Shown here in pieces: positions 1 to 9,310 of a DNA stretch of 64,000 nt. Under the pieces are notes generated by a model. That model was given only the letters and a program-made list of their open reading frames with translations. It made no database searches and was not told the DNA's origin. The position numbers and the translations under genes were made by a program. Within the stretch, counting starts at the first letter, position 1, and the number at the start of each line of letters is the position of its first letter. Origin of the DNA: Aquaspirillum sp. LM1 (GTDB lineage: Bacteria > Pseudomonadota > Gammaproteobacteria > Burkholderiales > Aquaspirillaceae); NCBI RefSeq assembly GCF_002002905.1, contig NZ_CP019509.1:2537001-2601000 (forward strand), read 5' to 3'.

Positions 1-1929
1 TCTCAAGCCAGAACCCAGTACAAGCTTTCGCCATTGGTTAATATCATGAACGAGCTGATTTCTTGCCTCACTCTGCTGTTCAGACCAAGCAGCTCCATTA
101 GCTTCTTGATTGACCTCAGACGGAGAATTATCTTCCTCACCATCATCTTCATAATAACCACTTGATCCAGCATAACTAGTGGTCGAATAAAAAGGTGATT
201 TTTGTAGCAGACGAGAGATATCTCTCTCACTCACATCACGAAGCAATCCAAGCACTACCAGCTCAAACACTCGCCCCATATACCTTTGCCAAGCCATGTT
301 TCCGCTCGTGTAATACTCACGATGTAACACCATGTCACAGCATAGGCTTTGCATCGGATCCACCGAAGCAAGATGACGAATAGCCTTCATGCTGCTCCCA
401 GAGATAGGTGCGCCTACTTGTGGCCGAGGAAAAAACAACCCAGTATACTGCGGCAAGAATCGCAATTTAGATTTAGGCAAGTACCGTTCCAACTCTGCCT
501 GCCATTCATTTTTAACATCGACCTTGAATCCTTGGATTTTTCCATGTTGGGCAGGCATAAACAATGGGCTATTCAATGGCGAGTCTGCATGCGCAAAATC
601 ATCAGACAGCCAGAAAAAAAATGTCTCCGCCAATAGAAAACTTGCACATGAACTGCCCTCATGACCAAAATATGACCTCAGCTCACCCAGCCATTTAGCT
701 GCCAAATCTTTTACCGCATCGTCTTTGCGTAGAAAAATCTTTTCTGTCATCGCTTGCGAGAGCACCTCCCAAGAACCAGACCAAGACCGGCTATCTGCAA
801 ACTCATGCATTTGCTGCTGCAAACCAGAGAATAATAATTTTGTTCTTCGCACAAGCTGTGCCAATGCTCTGGTGGTGGAAATTGGCACATCGACAAAGCC
901 TTGCTCCAGCCCATTAACTGGCCCGTTCAGCAATGCATTCAGCCAGGCATAAAATACCGGCGTTGAGACAATAGGCTCAATCTTACCTTGATTCACGTAG
1001 GCAAAGTAAATATTTTTGTTTTTAAGATAGTCTTTTACCTCAGGCATTTTTTGTCGATACTGCACCGGCAAGACCTTACGTTCATACTCCCACGCCAGCT
1101 CTTTTGCCGTTTCTACACTGGCAGCACTTTCTTCTTTTGACTTTTCCAACAGCCGCCCAAGAAAATTACGCCAAATCACCTCGTGATATAAAGACAAATC
1201 CCCACTGATAATCGGCATCACATAAGGGCTAGTCAGGTAACGGCGCACCACTTCCAAATTTTCAAACGCCTTGTCCAGGCCGGTGTCTACATCATCAATC
1301 GTCAGGATCAGCAGCTTTTTATCCAGCAGCTTAAGCACTTCAGCAAAAAAATCATGCACCTCCTGAATCAATTGCTGATTGCCGACAAAGGCGCGCAGCT
1401 TATCCATGCCCTTTTGGGTGTGTTCGCGCTGGTTTTGCATATGCTCCAGCGCCGCCCCCAATTTTTGCAGCTGTTTGGCCAGAGCTTGCCGCCCCAATGG
1501 ATTGCGTTGCTGTGCTTCTTCGACTTTCCTGTCACTGAGCACAGCGGCCAAGATGACGTTCAAGAAAAGATCGTCATGGTCTTCCAGCAAGGTAGGATCA
1601 ACTGGTGCGCAAATATGCACTTGCTCGAACGTCTCGGCGTTGCAGCTTTCCAAATAACGGCCAAGGTTGATCAGCACCGTGCTTTTGCCGGTGCCGCGCG
1701 CCCCATCAATCAGCACGGTATTGTGGTAGCGGTGATGCATCGGGTCGGCGCTATTGCGTGCTTGCTTGGCTAAGTCCAATGCATCGCCAACGAAGGTGGC
1801 GATGTTGCGGTAGACATCACGCGCCAACAGGGTATTGGCCATGATCTGGCCGGCGCTTTCTGGTTGATCAATCAGAAAGTAGATTTTGTCGTCGCTGGAG
1901 GCAGAATTTTGCATTGTGGACACACTCAT
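1..1929 (-). CDS. P-loop ATPase of unknown role, C-terminus beyond window edge
   Basis: The minus frame from the ATG at 1929 stays open for 643 codons to the window edge, so the protein is at least 643 aa and its C-terminus is missing. A Walker A motif GARGTGKS is at residues 76-83. A Walker B-like stretch LLILTIDDVD lies near residues 203-214. The segment DPTLLEDHDDLFLNVILA between them recalls KAP/STAND-like ATPases often found in defence islands. No transmembrane helices or signal peptide are obvious. The second half of the gene is much more AT-rich than the rest of the window and uses different codons, which suggests horizontal transfer. Several short plus-strand frames inside it are shadows. 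The ATPase fold is well supported; a defence role is only a guess, and the partner genes would lie left of the window. Confidence 0.8.
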   Translation of the reverse strand, partial: MSVSTMQNSASSDDKIYFLIDQPESAGQIMANTLLARDVYRNIATFVGDALDLAKQARNSADPMHHRYHNTVLIDGARGTGKSTVLINLGRYLESCNAETFEQVHICAPVDPTLLEDHDDLFLNVILAAVLSDRKVEEAQQRNPLGRQALAKQLQKLGAALEHMQNQREHTQKGMDKLRAFVGNQQLIQEVHDFFAEVLKLLDKKLLILTIDDVDTGLDKAFENLEVVRRYLTSPYVMPIISGDLSLYHEVIWRNFLGRLLEKSKEESAASVETAKELAWEYERKVLPVQYRQKMPEVKDYLKNKNIYFAYVNQGKIEPIVSTPVFYAWLNALLNGPVNGLEQGFVDVPISTTRALAQLVRRTKLLFSGLQQQMHEFADSRSWSGSWEVLSQAMTEKIFLRKDDAVKDLAAKWLGELRSYFGHEGSSCASFLLAETFFFWLSDDFAHADSPLNSPLFMPAQHGKIQGFKVDVKNEWQAELERYLPKSKLRFLPQYTGLFFPRPQVGAPISGSSMKAIRHLASVDPMQSLCCDMVLHREYYTSGNMAWQRYMGRVFELVVLGLLRDVSERDISRLLQKSPFYSTTSYAGSSGYYEDDGEEDNSPSEVNQEANGAAWSEQQSEARNQLVHDINQWRKLVLGSGLR

Positions 1930-1991
1930 GACATAAGGTCTAATTTGTCATAATTGTAAAGTGTATTGCCTGTCATGTGCGGCTTGATGGC

Positions 1992-2031
1992 AAGAAAAAA
2001 GCGACGATGTCCACATCGTCGCTTTTTTCTT
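1992..2031 (-). terminator. Perfect 18-bp stem terminator after hldD
   Basis: Arms 1992-2009 and 2014-2031 are exact reverse complements around a 4-nt loop. The outer part of the stem is an A-tract/T-tract pair, so it can work on both strands. It lies 40 bp past the hldD stop and probably closes the lapA-hldD operon before the acquired ATPase gene. Confidence 0.85.
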
Positions 2032-2070
2032 TTAAATCAATGCAATACAAACAAACTTATCCACCAAGCC

Positions 2071-3072
2071 TCACTTCCCATACCCCGCCAACCACCCCTG
2101 CGCATACCGCGCCACGCCCTCTTCCACGCTCAGCATCGGCTGTTCATACCCTGCCGCGCGCAGGGCGCTGATGTTGGCTTCGGTGAAGCTCTGGTATTTG
2201 CCTTTCAGCGCTTCGGGGAAGTCGATGTATTCCAGCACGCCTTGCGCCACCAGTTGGTCCAGGCTCAGCGCCGGCTGGCCCTGATGCTGGCGGCAGGCGT
2301 TGACGGCGGCAACGGCAACGTCGTTAAACGGTTGGGCGCGGCCACTGCCCAGGTTGAAGATGCCGGAGCTTTCCGGGTGGTCCAGAAAGTGCAGGTTGAC
2401 CTTCACCACGTCTTCCACCGAAACAAAGTCGCGCATCTGGCCGCCGTTGGGGTAGCCGTCGTAGCCTTCAAACAGCTTCACCTTGCCGGTTTGCAGGTAT
2501 TGGTTGAAGTGATGAAACGCCACCGAGGCCATGCGGCCTTTGTGTTGTTCGCGCGGGCCGTAGACGTTGAAGTAGCGAAAACCCACCACCTGGGCGCGGC
2601 GCAGGTCAAAGCGGCGGCGCACCACTTGGTCGAACAGAAATTTCGAGTAGCCATAGACGTTCAGCGGGGCTTCGTACTCGCGTGATTCGCTGAACACCCG
2701 GCCAGCGCCGTAGACGGCGGCGCTGGAGGCGTACAGCAGCGGCACGCCGTGGTCCTGACACCAGTCAAACAGGTCCAGCGTGTACTGATAGTTGTTGGCC
2801 ATCATGTATTTGCCGTTGTGCTCCATGGTGTCGGAGCAGGCGCCCTGGTGCAGGATGGCGCGCAGTTTGCCGGTGTAGTCGCCGGCTTTCAGGCGGGCGA
2901 GAAAATCGTCTTTGTCCAGGTAGTCGGCGATGTCGCAGTCCACCAGGTTGCGGTATTTCGGGCCGTCGGTGAGGTCATCGACGGCAATGATATCGGTGTC
3001 GCCGCGCAGGTTGAGCGCCTTGACCAGGTTGGAACCAATAAAGCCGGCAGCGCCGGTGACGACGAGGGTCAT
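2071..3072 (-). CDS. hldD: ADP-L-glycero-D-manno-heptose 6-epimerase
   Basis: Converts ADP-D-glycero- to ADP-L-glycero-D-manno-heptose, the donor for LPS inner-core heptose; a cytoplasmic short-chain dehydrogenase/reductase-type epimerase. At 333 aa it has the usual length. The N-terminus carries the NAD(P)-binding glycine motif [10 protein letters not shown], and the catalytic YxxxK appears as YGYSK. It is the last gene of the minus-strand envelope operon, 29 bp after rfaE1, and is followed by a strong terminator. The heptose kinase next door supports the assignment. Confidence 0.95.
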   Translation of the reverse strand: MTLVVTGAAGFIGSNLVKALNLRGDTDIIAVDDLTDGPKYRNLVDCDIADYLDKDDFLARLKAGDYTGKLRAILHQGACSDTMEHNGKYMMANNYQYTLDLFDWCQDHGVPLLYASSAAVYGAGRVFSESREYEAPLNVYGYSKFLFDQVVRRRFDLRRAQVVGFRYFNVYGPREQHKGRMASVAFHHFNQYLQTGKVKLFEGYDGYPNGGQMRDFVSVEDVVKVNLHFLDHPESSGIFNLGSGRAQPFNDVAVAAVNACRQHQGQPALSLDQLVAQGVLEYIDFPEALKGKYQSFTEANISALRAAGYEQPMLSVEEGVARYAQGWLAGYGK

Positions 3073-3101
3073 AAGGGTAAGCTCCAGAGTTTCGGGCGGC
3101 G

Positions 3102-4064
3102 TCAGGCCGCAAACAGTTCCTGTTGGTCCACCACGGCGGTGCCCAGCTTGGCCACCACAATGCCGGCGGCGGCGTTGGCCAGGTGCATGGCATGCGGGCG
3201 GCTCAGGCCGGCGGCCAGCGCCAGGCCGAGGGTGGCAATCACCGTGTCGCCGGCACCCGACACGTCAAACACTTCGCGCGCCAGGGTGGGCTGGTGTTCG
3301 GCACCGTGGGCGTCGAACAGGCTCATGCCTTCTTCGCTGCGGGTGACCAGCAGGGCATCCAGTTGCAGTTGCTGGCGCAACGCTTCGGCGCGGCGGCTCA
3401 GGTCGGCTTCGTCACGCCAGCTGCCGGCCACCTGGCGGAATTCGCTCTTGTTCGGGGTGAGCAGGGTGGCGCCGGCGTATTTGCTCCAGTCGTCACCCTT
3501 GGGGTCGATCAGCACTGGCTTGCCGGCGGCGCGTGCCAGCTCGACCATGCGGGCCACATGGGTCAGCCCGCCCTTGCCGTAGTCGGACAAAATCACCACG
3601 TCGTGTTCGGCCAGCTGGTCACGAAAGTCGTCGAGCTTGTCGGCCAGAATTTCATGGCTGGGTGCGTCTTCAAAGTCGATGCGGATCAGTTGCTGCTGGC
3701 GGGCCACCACGCGCAGTTTGATGGTGGTGGCAATGTTTGGGTCACGGCGCAGCTGGGTCACAATGCCGTCGCGTTGCAGCAGGCGCTCGAGTGCGCCGGC
3801 GGCTTCGTCGTCGCCCACCACCGACAGCAGGGTGGTGCGCCCGCCCAGCGAGGCGATATTGCGCGCCACATTGGCCGCGCCGCCGGCGCGTTCTTCAATG
3901 CGGCTGATTTTGGCCACCGGCACCGGCGCTTCGGGCGAGATGCGGTTGACTTCGCCAAACCAGTAGCGGTCCAGCATCACGTCGCCCACCACCAGCACGC
4001 GGGCGGCGGCCAGTCGGGCCGACAGGTCGGCGGGGTTCAGTTGCAGGGATTCAAGCAGGCTCAT
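3102..4064 (-). CDS. rfaE1: D-glycero-beta-D-manno-heptose-7-phosphate kinase
   Basis: Phosphorylates heptose 7-phosphate to the 1,7-bisphosphate in ADP-heptose synthesis. The 320-aa protein is a PfkB/ribokinase-family kinase with the C-terminal signature SGAGDTV, whose Asp is the expected catalytic base. Only the kinase domain is present: the nucleotidyltransferase domain found in fused HldE proteins is absent, so a separate rfaE2/hldC must lie elsewhere. Located between ugd and hldD with short gaps, consistent with co-transcription. Confidence 0.93.
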   Translation of the reverse strand: MSLLESLQLNPADLSARLAAARVLVVGDVMLDRYWFGEVNRISPEAPVPVAKISRIEERAGGAANVARNIASLGGRTTLLSVVGDDEAAGALERLLQRDGIVTQLRRDPNIATTIKLRVVARQQQLIRIDFEDAPSHEILADKLDDFRDQLAEHDVVILSDYGKGGLTHVARMVELARAAGKPVLIDPKGDDWSKYAGATLLTPNKSEFRQVAGSWRDEADLSRRAEALRQQLQLDALLVTRSEEGMSLFDAHGAEHQPTLAREVFDVSGAGDTVIATLGLALAAGLSRPHAMHLANAAAGIVVAKLGTAVVDQQELFAA

Positions 4065-4073
4065 GCAATACTT

Positions 4074-5396
4074 TCAGGGGCGGCCAATCGCGTAGTATTC
4101 CAGCCCGGCTTCGCGCACGCTGGCCGGGTCGTACATATTGCGGCCATCAAAAATGGCCGGGGTGGTCAGACGGGCTTTCAGGTCAGCAAAGTCCGGGCTA
4201 CGGAATTCTTTCCATTCGGTGACAATCGCCAGCGCGTCGGCACCGTCCAGTGCATCCTGCATGCTGTCGGCAAAGCGGATGCCGGGACGGCCAGCCAGCA
4301 CGCGGGCGGCTTCGTGGCGGGCCACCGGGTCGTAGGCGGCCACGGTGGCACCATGCGCCAGCAGCGCGTCAATCAGCGTCAGACTGGGCGCTTCGCGCAT
4401 GTCGTCGGTGTTGGGCTTGAACGCCAGCCCCCACAGGGCAAAGCAGCGACCAGTCAGGTCGGCACCAAAGCGGGCGATGATCTTGTCGGCCAGCCGGCGC
4501 TTTTGCGCGTCGTTGGCGGCTTCCACTGCGCCAATCACCCGCAGCGGCAGGCCATGCTCGTCGGCAGTGCGCGCCAGGGCTTTGACGTCCTTGGGAAAAC
4601 ACGAACCGCCGTAGCCGCAGCCGGGGTAGAGAAAATGGTAGCCAATGCGCGGGTCGGAGCCGATGCCCTGGCGCACTTTCTCGATGTCGGCCCCCAGCGC
4701 TTCAGCCAGGTTGGCCAGCTCGTTCATAAACGAGATGCGGGTGGCCAGCATGGCGTTGGCGGCATATTTGGTCAGCTCGGCGGAACGCACGTCCATGACG
4801 ATCAGTCGCTCGTGGTTGCGCTGGAACGGCAGATACAGCCGGCGCATCAATTCGGCAGCGTGGGGGTCGTCCACCCCCACCACAATGCGGTCGGGGCGCA
4901 TAAAGTCGTCAATCGCCGCGCCTTCTTTGAGAAATTCCGGGTTGGACACCACGCTGAAAGCAATATCGGCACCGCGTTCGGCCAGGGTGGCAGCCAGGGT
5001 GTCGCGCACGCGGTCGGCGGTGCCCACCGGCACGGTGGACTTGTCCACCACCACGGTATAGCCCTCGATCGATTGGCCAATGCCACGGGCAGCGGCCAGT
5101 ACATATTGCAGATCAGCCGAGCCGTCTTCGTCGGGCGGGGTACCCACGGCGATAAACTGAATCTCGCCAAACCGGGCGGCGTCGGCCACGTCGGTGGTGA
5201 AGCGCAGCCGGCCAGCGGCGGCGTTACGGCGAATCATGTCTTCCAGGCCAGGCTCGTAAATCGGCACGCCGCCGCCCTGCAGCAGGGCAATCTTGGCCGG
5301 ATCCACATCCAGGCACAGCACCTGATTGCCCACTTCGGCCAGACACGCCCCGGTGACCAGGCCCACATAGCCGCTGCCAATCACCGACACTTTCAT
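4074..5396 (-). CDS. ugd: UDP-glucose 6-dehydrogenase
   Basis: NAD-dependent oxidation of UDP-glucose to UDP-glucuronate, a precursor of surface polysaccharide or lipid A sugars. The 440-aa length is typical. The N-terminal Rossmann motif is [10 protein letters not shown], and the catalytic Cys lies in [11 protein letters not shown]. Its start overlaps the pyrF stop by 4 bp (ATGA), and rfaE1 follows after 9 bp, so it is translationally tied to this operon. The presence of ugd between pyrF and the heptose genes fits an envelope role. Confidence 0.95.
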   Translation of the reverse strand: MKVSVIGSGYVGLVTGACLAEVGNQVLCLDVDPAKIALLQGGGVPIYEPGLEDMIRRNAAAGRLRFTTDVADAARFGEIQFIAVGTPPDEDGSADLQYVLAAARGIGQSIEGYTVVVDKSTVPVGTADRVRDTLAATLAERGADIAFSVVSNPEFLKEGAAIDDFMRPDRIVVGVDDPHAAELMRRLYLPFQRNHERLIVMDVRSAELTKYAANAMLATRISFMNELANLAEALGADIEKVRQGIGSDPRIGYHFLYPGCGYGGSCFPKDVKALARTADEHGLPLRVIGAVEAANDAQKRRLADKIIARFGADLTGRCFALWGLAFKPNTDDMREAPSLTLIDALLAHGATVAAYDPVARHEAARVLAGRPGIRFADSMQDALDGADALAIVTEWKEFRSPDFADLKARLTTPAIFDGRNMYDPASVREAGLEYYAIGRP

Positions 5397-6133
5397 TGCG
5401 CGCCCCTGGCTTGCGCCACTTCGGCGTTAATGCGTTGCAGCACGGCAAACGGCTCGTCGGCACGGGTGATGGGCCGGCCAATCACCAGGTAGTCCGAACC
5501 AGCGGCGATGGCAGCGCTGGGCGTCATCACCCGACGCTGGTCGTCGGCAACGGCGTCAGCCAGGCGGATGCCAGGGGTCACCAGCTTGAAATCCGCGCCG
5601 CGCTCGCCGCGCAGCAGCGGGGCTTCCTGCGCCGAGCACACCACGCCATCCGCGCCGCTGGATTGCGCCAGCGCCGCCAGCCGCGACACTTGCCCGGCGG
5701 GGTCAGACAGGCCGATTTCGGCCAGATCGCTGGCGTCCATGCTGGTCAGCACGGTGACGGCAATCAGCAAAGGCCGCACCGACTGGGTATCCAGCGCCTC
5801 GCGCGCGGCCTCGATCATCCGCCGCCCGCCGCTGGCGTGTACGTCCACCATCCACACGCCCAGGTCGGCAGCCACTTTGCAGGCGGAAGCCACGGTATTG
5901 GGGATGTCGTGGAATTTCAGATCCAGAAACACTTCAAAGCCGCGCGCCACCAGGGTTTGCACCAAGCGCGGGCCAGTGGCGGTAAACAATTCCTTGCCCA
6001 CCTTCAGCCGGCAGCTGCCCGGCTCCAGCCGCGACACAAACGCCAGCACCGAAGGCTCGTCGTGAAAATCCAGTGCAACAATCACTGGCGACACCGTCGC
6101 CAGCGGCGACGGCACATCAACAAAAGGATTCAT
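5393..6133 (-). CDS. pyrF: Orotidine 5'-phosphate decarboxylase
   Basis: Last step of UMP synthesis (OMP to UMP plus CO2). The active-site signature [11 protein letters not shown] is clear, and the C-terminal phosphate-binding region reads YLVIGRPIT. The start at 6133 (MNPFVDVP) gives 246 aa and has an AGGA ribosome-binding site upstream; a longer open frame to 6295 adds an arginine- and cysteine-rich leader unlike any PyrF. It overlaps ugd by 4 bp. The link to lapB upstream is common in betaproteobacteria. Confidence 0.95.
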   Translation of the reverse strand: MNPFVDVPSPLATVSPVIVALDFHDEPSVLAFVSRLEPGSCRLKVGKELFTATGPRLVQTLVARGFEVFLDLKFHDIPNTVASACKVAADLGVWMVDVHASGGRRMIEAAREALDTQSVRPLLIAVTVLTSMDASDLAEIGLSDPAGQVSRLAALAQSSGADGVVCSAQEAPLLRGERGADFKLVTPGIRLADAVADDQRRVMTPSAAIAAGSDYLVIGRPITRADEPFAVLQRINAEVAQARGAQ

Positions 6134-6319
6134 GCTCAAAGTCCTGTGTGGCGAGATCACCCACGCCGACAGCGCCTGCTGGCGGCCAACGCAGGCATAG
6201 CGTGGCCGACAGGGTTGACAAAGTGATGACAGCATCGCCCCCGGCGCCCACCGGCGCGATGCCCAGGCCTGGGCAAGCCGGGCTTGCTCAGGCAACGAGG
6301 TGACGAGCCAGAAAACGCG

Positions 6320-7489
6320 CTACTGGGTTTCCGTCCGGTTCGGGGTAAAGCTCTCCCACTCGCCACACGCCGGGCAGTGCCAGAAAAATACTTTGGAACG
6401 GAAGTTGCAGCGCTTGCAGCGGTAGACATTCAGCCGTTTGCCATGGGATTGCACCAGGGTGCGTCCCAGTTCGGCGTCCACCCGCTGTTCAGGCTCAAAC
6501 CCGGCCTGCTGCGCCTCAATCAGCCGGCCCAGCCCGGTCAGGCTGGGCCGCGCCCGCACCGTGTCGCGCAAAAACTCCAGCGCCACCGCATCGCCATGCT
6601 GGGCGGCAATTTTTGGGTACAGCACATCCAGCAATTCCAGCTGCGGATAGCTGCGCAAATACCCGCGCAACAGTACCAGCCCTTCTGCCGCCCGCCCCTG
6701 CCGGTCGTAAGCGTCAAACAAGCGCTCCGCCGCCAGCGACAGATAGTCCGGGTTCTGTGACTCAATGCCCTGCCAGCAGCGAATGGCCTCATCAACCTCA
6801 CCCTGCGCCAGGTGAATATCCCCGGCTATCAGGCTGGCGCGGCACGAACGGCGGCTGGCGGCCAGCGCGTCGTTGACATGGCTGCGCGCGCTGGCAAAGT
6901 CCGACTTGATCAGCGCGCCCTGCGCCAGCTCGCAATGGTACTGGGCCAGTTCGTGCTGAAAGCTGAAGTCCTCGCTTTTCAGCTCGCGCGCCAGCTCGAT
7001 GGCCCGTGGCCAGTTGCGCTCCTGCTGGTAAATTTCCAGCAGGCATTTGCGTGCTTCGTGCGCCAGTGTGCCGTGGTCCAGCTTGACCAGGATTTCTTCG
7101 GCCCGATCAATCAGCCCGGCGCGCAAAAAGTTTTGTGCCAGCTCAAAGCGGGTGGCGTCGCGCTGCAGCGGGGTCAGATCGTCGGCGTAGTGCTGCAGCA
7201 GCTGGGTCAGCAGGCGGATGGCCAGGTCGTGCTCGCCGCGCTTGCGGTACAGCCGCGCCAGCGCCACATGCAGCTCGGCGGCGCGCGGCTGGTGGCGCAC
7301 CACCTCGGCCAGCGCGCTGGCAGCCTGTTCGGTCTTGTCGTCCACCAGCGCCTGCAGGCCGGTGAAGTACGAGGCCGGCACCCGTCGGGCCTGACCCAGC
7401 ACTTCGCGCATGTCCACCCGCGCGGCCAGCCAGCCCAGGCCAAAAAACACTGGAAACACCAGCAACCACCAAAGTTCAAAATCCTGCAC
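6320..7489 (-). CDS. lapB: Lipopolysaccharide assembly protein B
   Basis: In the characterised family (E. coli LapB/YciM), this inner-membrane TPR protein coordinates LPS assembly and regulates LpxC turnover through FtsH. This 389-aa protein has the full layout: one N-terminal membrane helix (residues about 6-22), a long TPR solenoid, and a C-terminal rubredoxin-like metal site with CKRCNF and CPACGEW. The start is a GTG at 7489, chosen because the family begins at this MQDFELWW-like helix. It lies 41 bp downstream of lapA. Confidence 0.93.
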   Translation of the reverse strand: MQDFELWWLLVFPVFFGLGWLAARVDMREVLGQARRVPASYFTGLQALVDDKTEQAASALAEVVRHQPRAAELHVALARLYRKRGEHDLAIRLLTQLLQHYADDLTPLQRDATRFELAQNFLRAGLIDRAEEILVKLDHGTLAHEARKCLLEIYQQERNWPRAIELARELKSEDFSFQHELAQYHCELAQGALIKSDFASARSHVNDALAASRRSCRASLIAGDIHLAQGEVDEAIRCWQGIESQNPDYLSLAAERLFDAYDRQGRAAEGLVLLRGYLRSYPQLELLDVLYPKIAAQHGDAVALEFLRDTVRARPSLTGLGRLIEAQQAGFEPEQRVDAELGRTLVQSHGKRLNVYRCKRCNFRSKVFFWHCPACGEWESFTPNRTETQ

Positions 7490-7530
7490 GCTATGTCTTC
7501 CTGAGGGTCAGCCGGCCAGCGCAGCGCGCT

Positions 7531-7821
7531 TCAGTCGGCGATCGAGTCGCTGGGGTCATGGGTCACCTGCCCTTGCTGTTTGGCGCGCAGCTCTTTTTTC
7601 AGCGCAGTGAGCTGACGACGCAGCTTGAGCGAATAGGTAAACCCGGCGGTCAGGCCAAACGCCGCCCCCACAGCAAAAAACACCAGCAACAGCAAAATCA
7701 GTGGCGCTTGCCAGGCTTCGCCCAGCAACAAATTAAGGCTGACTGGCTGGCTGTTTTGCATTGCCAGCATCAGCAGCAGGATAAACACGGCCAGTTTGAG
7801 CCCCCAGACGAGATAGCGCAT
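7531..7821 (-). CDS. lapA: LapA-domain (DUF1049) inner-membrane protein
   Basis: Small partner of LapB in LPS assembly. With the start at 7821 (MRYLVWGLK) it has 96 aa, the family's usual beginning, and a GGAG site about 8 nt upstream. Two hydrophobic helices (about residues 5-22 and 40-62) are followed by a basic, coiled cytoplasmic tail. The alternative start at 7857 would add 12 residues read from what may be an insertion-element remnant. Normally ihfB lies just upstream of this gene; here it is about 17 kb away. Confidence 0.9.
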   Translation of the reverse strand: MRYLVWGLKLAVFILLLMLAMQNSQPVSLNLLLGEAWQAPLILLLLVFFAVGAAFGLTAGFTYSLKLRRQLTALKKELRAKQQGQVTHDPSDSIAD

Positions 7822-7852
7822 ACCTGTGCTCCGCAGCAAAAACCGACAGTTT

Positions 7853-7925
7853 GACATCCTCCCCAGCTCTCGCCTAGGGCGAGCCGCGCTTTAAGCGTGC
7901 AAAGCGAGGAGATTGCTACTGCGTT
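7853..7925 (-). mobile_element. Possible IS200/IS605-type right-end remnant
   Basis: On the minus strand the segment ends GGGGAGGATGTCA, preceded by a short hairpin (GCTCGCC / GGCGAGAGC). This resembles the hairpin plus GAGGATGTC tail found at the right end of many IS605-family tnpB elements. No transposase or tnpB frame remains, so at best this is a relic. It abuts lapA and lies about 95 bp before the first Rpn gene. Confidence 0.45.
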
Positions 7926-8020
7926 CAGGCTGGCACGGCGTGGCAGGACAAGCGCATCAACCCGCTACCACCCTGACGTAGCAGCTTGAGCCCACCCATC
8001 CGTCACGCTACACTTAGGCG

Positions 8021-9019
8021 ATGGCACACCTTCACGACAACGGTTATAAATATCTGTTTTCTCACGCCGAACTGGTGCAGGAACTGCTGGAAGCCTTTGC
8101 CCCGCCGGGTGTGTCTGCTTTGTTGGACTACACCACACTCCGCCTGGAAAACGGCAACTACGTCACTCCAGCGATGAAGCCGCGCGCGGATGATCTTGTC
8201 TGGTCGGTCGAATTGCAGGGACGGCGGATTTACTTGTATTTGCTGCTGGAATTCCAATCCACCCCGGACGACACCATGCCGGCGCGGATGCTGCAATATG
8301 TGGCTGCGCTTTACGACCATCTGCTGCGCAGCAAGGCAGTCAATCCCGCCGAAGGGCTGCCCCCGGTATTGCCCATCGTGCTGTACAACGGCGACGCCCG
8401 CTGGCGGCAAAGCAGCGAACTCTACGATCTGATTCGCGTCCATCCGCAGGTGCTCAAGCCGTTTCAGCCCCGGCTGAAATTCTGGCTGCTGGACGAAGGG
8501 GCATTCCCCGCTGCCGAGCTGGAAGACATGCACCGCGTGGTAGCGGCCATCTTTTGTTTTGAACACACGCCAGACAGCGCAGCGGCCAAACGCGCCATTC
8601 GCAACCTGGCTGATGCCGTCGCTCACTCCCCATTCAAGCAACGCATCGACCGGGTGGTGACGCGCTGGATAAAACACCGGCTGCAGAGCAAAATGCCCGG
8701 ACTGGCCGTGCCCGATGCCGAAGAATTGACGAAAGGGATGGAAATGCTGGAAACCAATATTGACCGCTGGGAAGCCCAGGCGATTGCCAGGGGGATGGAG
8801 CAGGGCATGCAACAGGGTATTCAGAAAGGTATGCAGACAGGCATTCAGCAGGGTGAAGCCTTGTTGCTGCAACGGCTGTTGACCCGCCGTTTTGGCGCGC
8901 TGTCGGCCACGCAGCTGGCCAATATTGCCGCCGCCACACCTGCCCAGTTGGAAAGCTGGGGCGACCGGGTGCTGGAGGCCGCGTCGCTGGACGAGGTGTT
9001 CGACGACACACGGCATTGA
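8021..9019 (+). CDS. Rpn-family recombination-promoting nuclease/putative transposase, copy 1
   Basis: A 332-aa PD-(D/E)XK nuclease of the Rpn/transposase_31 type. In characterised members (E. coli RpnA-E) these promote RecA-independent recombination and can act as toxic DNases. The core is visible as DDLVWSVELQ followed by LLLEFQSTPDD, giving the expected Asp and E-x-Q residues at about 57-80. The C-terminus has a repetitive GMEQG/GIQKG region and a short helical tail. The gene is intact and 93% identical to the copy at 61916. Homology extends about 40 bp upstream, starting at AGCAGCTTGAGCCC. Confidence 0.9.
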   Translation: MAHLHDNGYKYLFSHAELVQELLEAFAPPGVSALLDYTTLRLENGNYVTPAMKPRADDLVWSVELQGRRIYLYLLLEFQSTPDDTMPARMLQYVAALYDHLLRSKAVNPAEGLPPVLPIVLYNGDARWRQSSELYDLIRVHPQVLKPFQPRLKFWLLDEGAFPAAELEDMHRVVAAIFCFEHTPDSAAAKRAIRNLADAVAHSPFKQRIDRVVTRWIKHRLQSKMPGLAVPDAEELTKGMEMLETNIDRWEAQAIARGMEQGMQQGIQKGMQTGIQQGEALLLQRLLTRRFGALSATQLANIAAATPAQLESWGDRVLEAASLDEVFDDTRH

Positions 9020-9117
9020 GTGTGAGTTTCCTGGATGGCACGCAGGCCGCACACAGCCCAGGCCATGGTGGTTGACGGGCGGTTAAGCCTGGCGTTCATG
9101 CAATGGCCCTGCACAGC

Positions 9118-9146
9118 GTGACGAATCGTAGCGGTTCTGGCATAAT
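9118..9146 (+). promoter_or_regulatory. Candidate sigma-70 promoter for tRNA-Leu
   Basis: GTGACG (9118-9123) and CATAAT (9141-9146) are separated by 17 bp and end 12 bp before the mature tRNA. The position fits a tRNA promoter; the -35 hexamer is imperfect. Confidence 0.5.
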
Positions 9147-9158
9147 TCGCGGTTCGGT

Positions 9159-9243
9159 GCGCCTATGGCGGAATTGGTAGACGCAAGGGACTTAAAATTC
9201 CTCGACTTCGGTCGTGCCGGTTCGACCCCGGCTGGGCGCACCA
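9159..9243 (+). tRNA. tRNA-Leu(UAA)
   Basis: An 85-nt cloverleaf with encoded CCA. The acceptor stem is GCGCCTA pairing with TGGGCGC, followed by discriminator A and CCA at 9241-9243. The anticodon loop CTTAAAA carries TAA, between stems AGGGA and TTCCT. It has a long variable arm typical of class II tRNA-Leu and a T-arm GTTCGACCC. No integrase or attachment duplication is seen beside it. Confidence 0.97.
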
Positions 9244-9256
9244 TGCCAGTTATGCA

Positions 9257-9294
9257 AAAACCCGCCCTGTCAGCACGCTGGCAGGGCGGGTTTT
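9257..9294 (+). terminator. Rho-independent terminator after tRNA-Leu
   Basis: AAAACCCGCCCTG (9257-9269) pairs with CAGGGCGGGTTTT (9282-9294), with a partly paired inner loop. The A/T-flanked stem can serve both the tRNA (plus) and the converging exporter gene (minus), whose stop is at 9311. Confidence 0.85.
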
Positions 9295-9310
9295 GTTTTA
9301 TGGCGGCCAA

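Noticed and set aside
195-952. Short plus-strand frames within the first kilobase
   Set aside because: They lie within the continuous 643-codon minus-strand ATPase frame, which has intact Walker motifs.
3123-5492. Plus-strand open frame of 789 codons opposite rfaE1 and ugd
   Set aside because: It is the antisense shadow of two clearly conserved genes; its sequence is His/Gly/Gln-rich with no domain, as expected from GC-biased codons read backwards.
9159-9310. tRNA-Leu considered as an integration site for an island
   Set aside because: No integrase gene and no duplicated 3' tRNA end were found nearby; the adjacent genes are ordinary.
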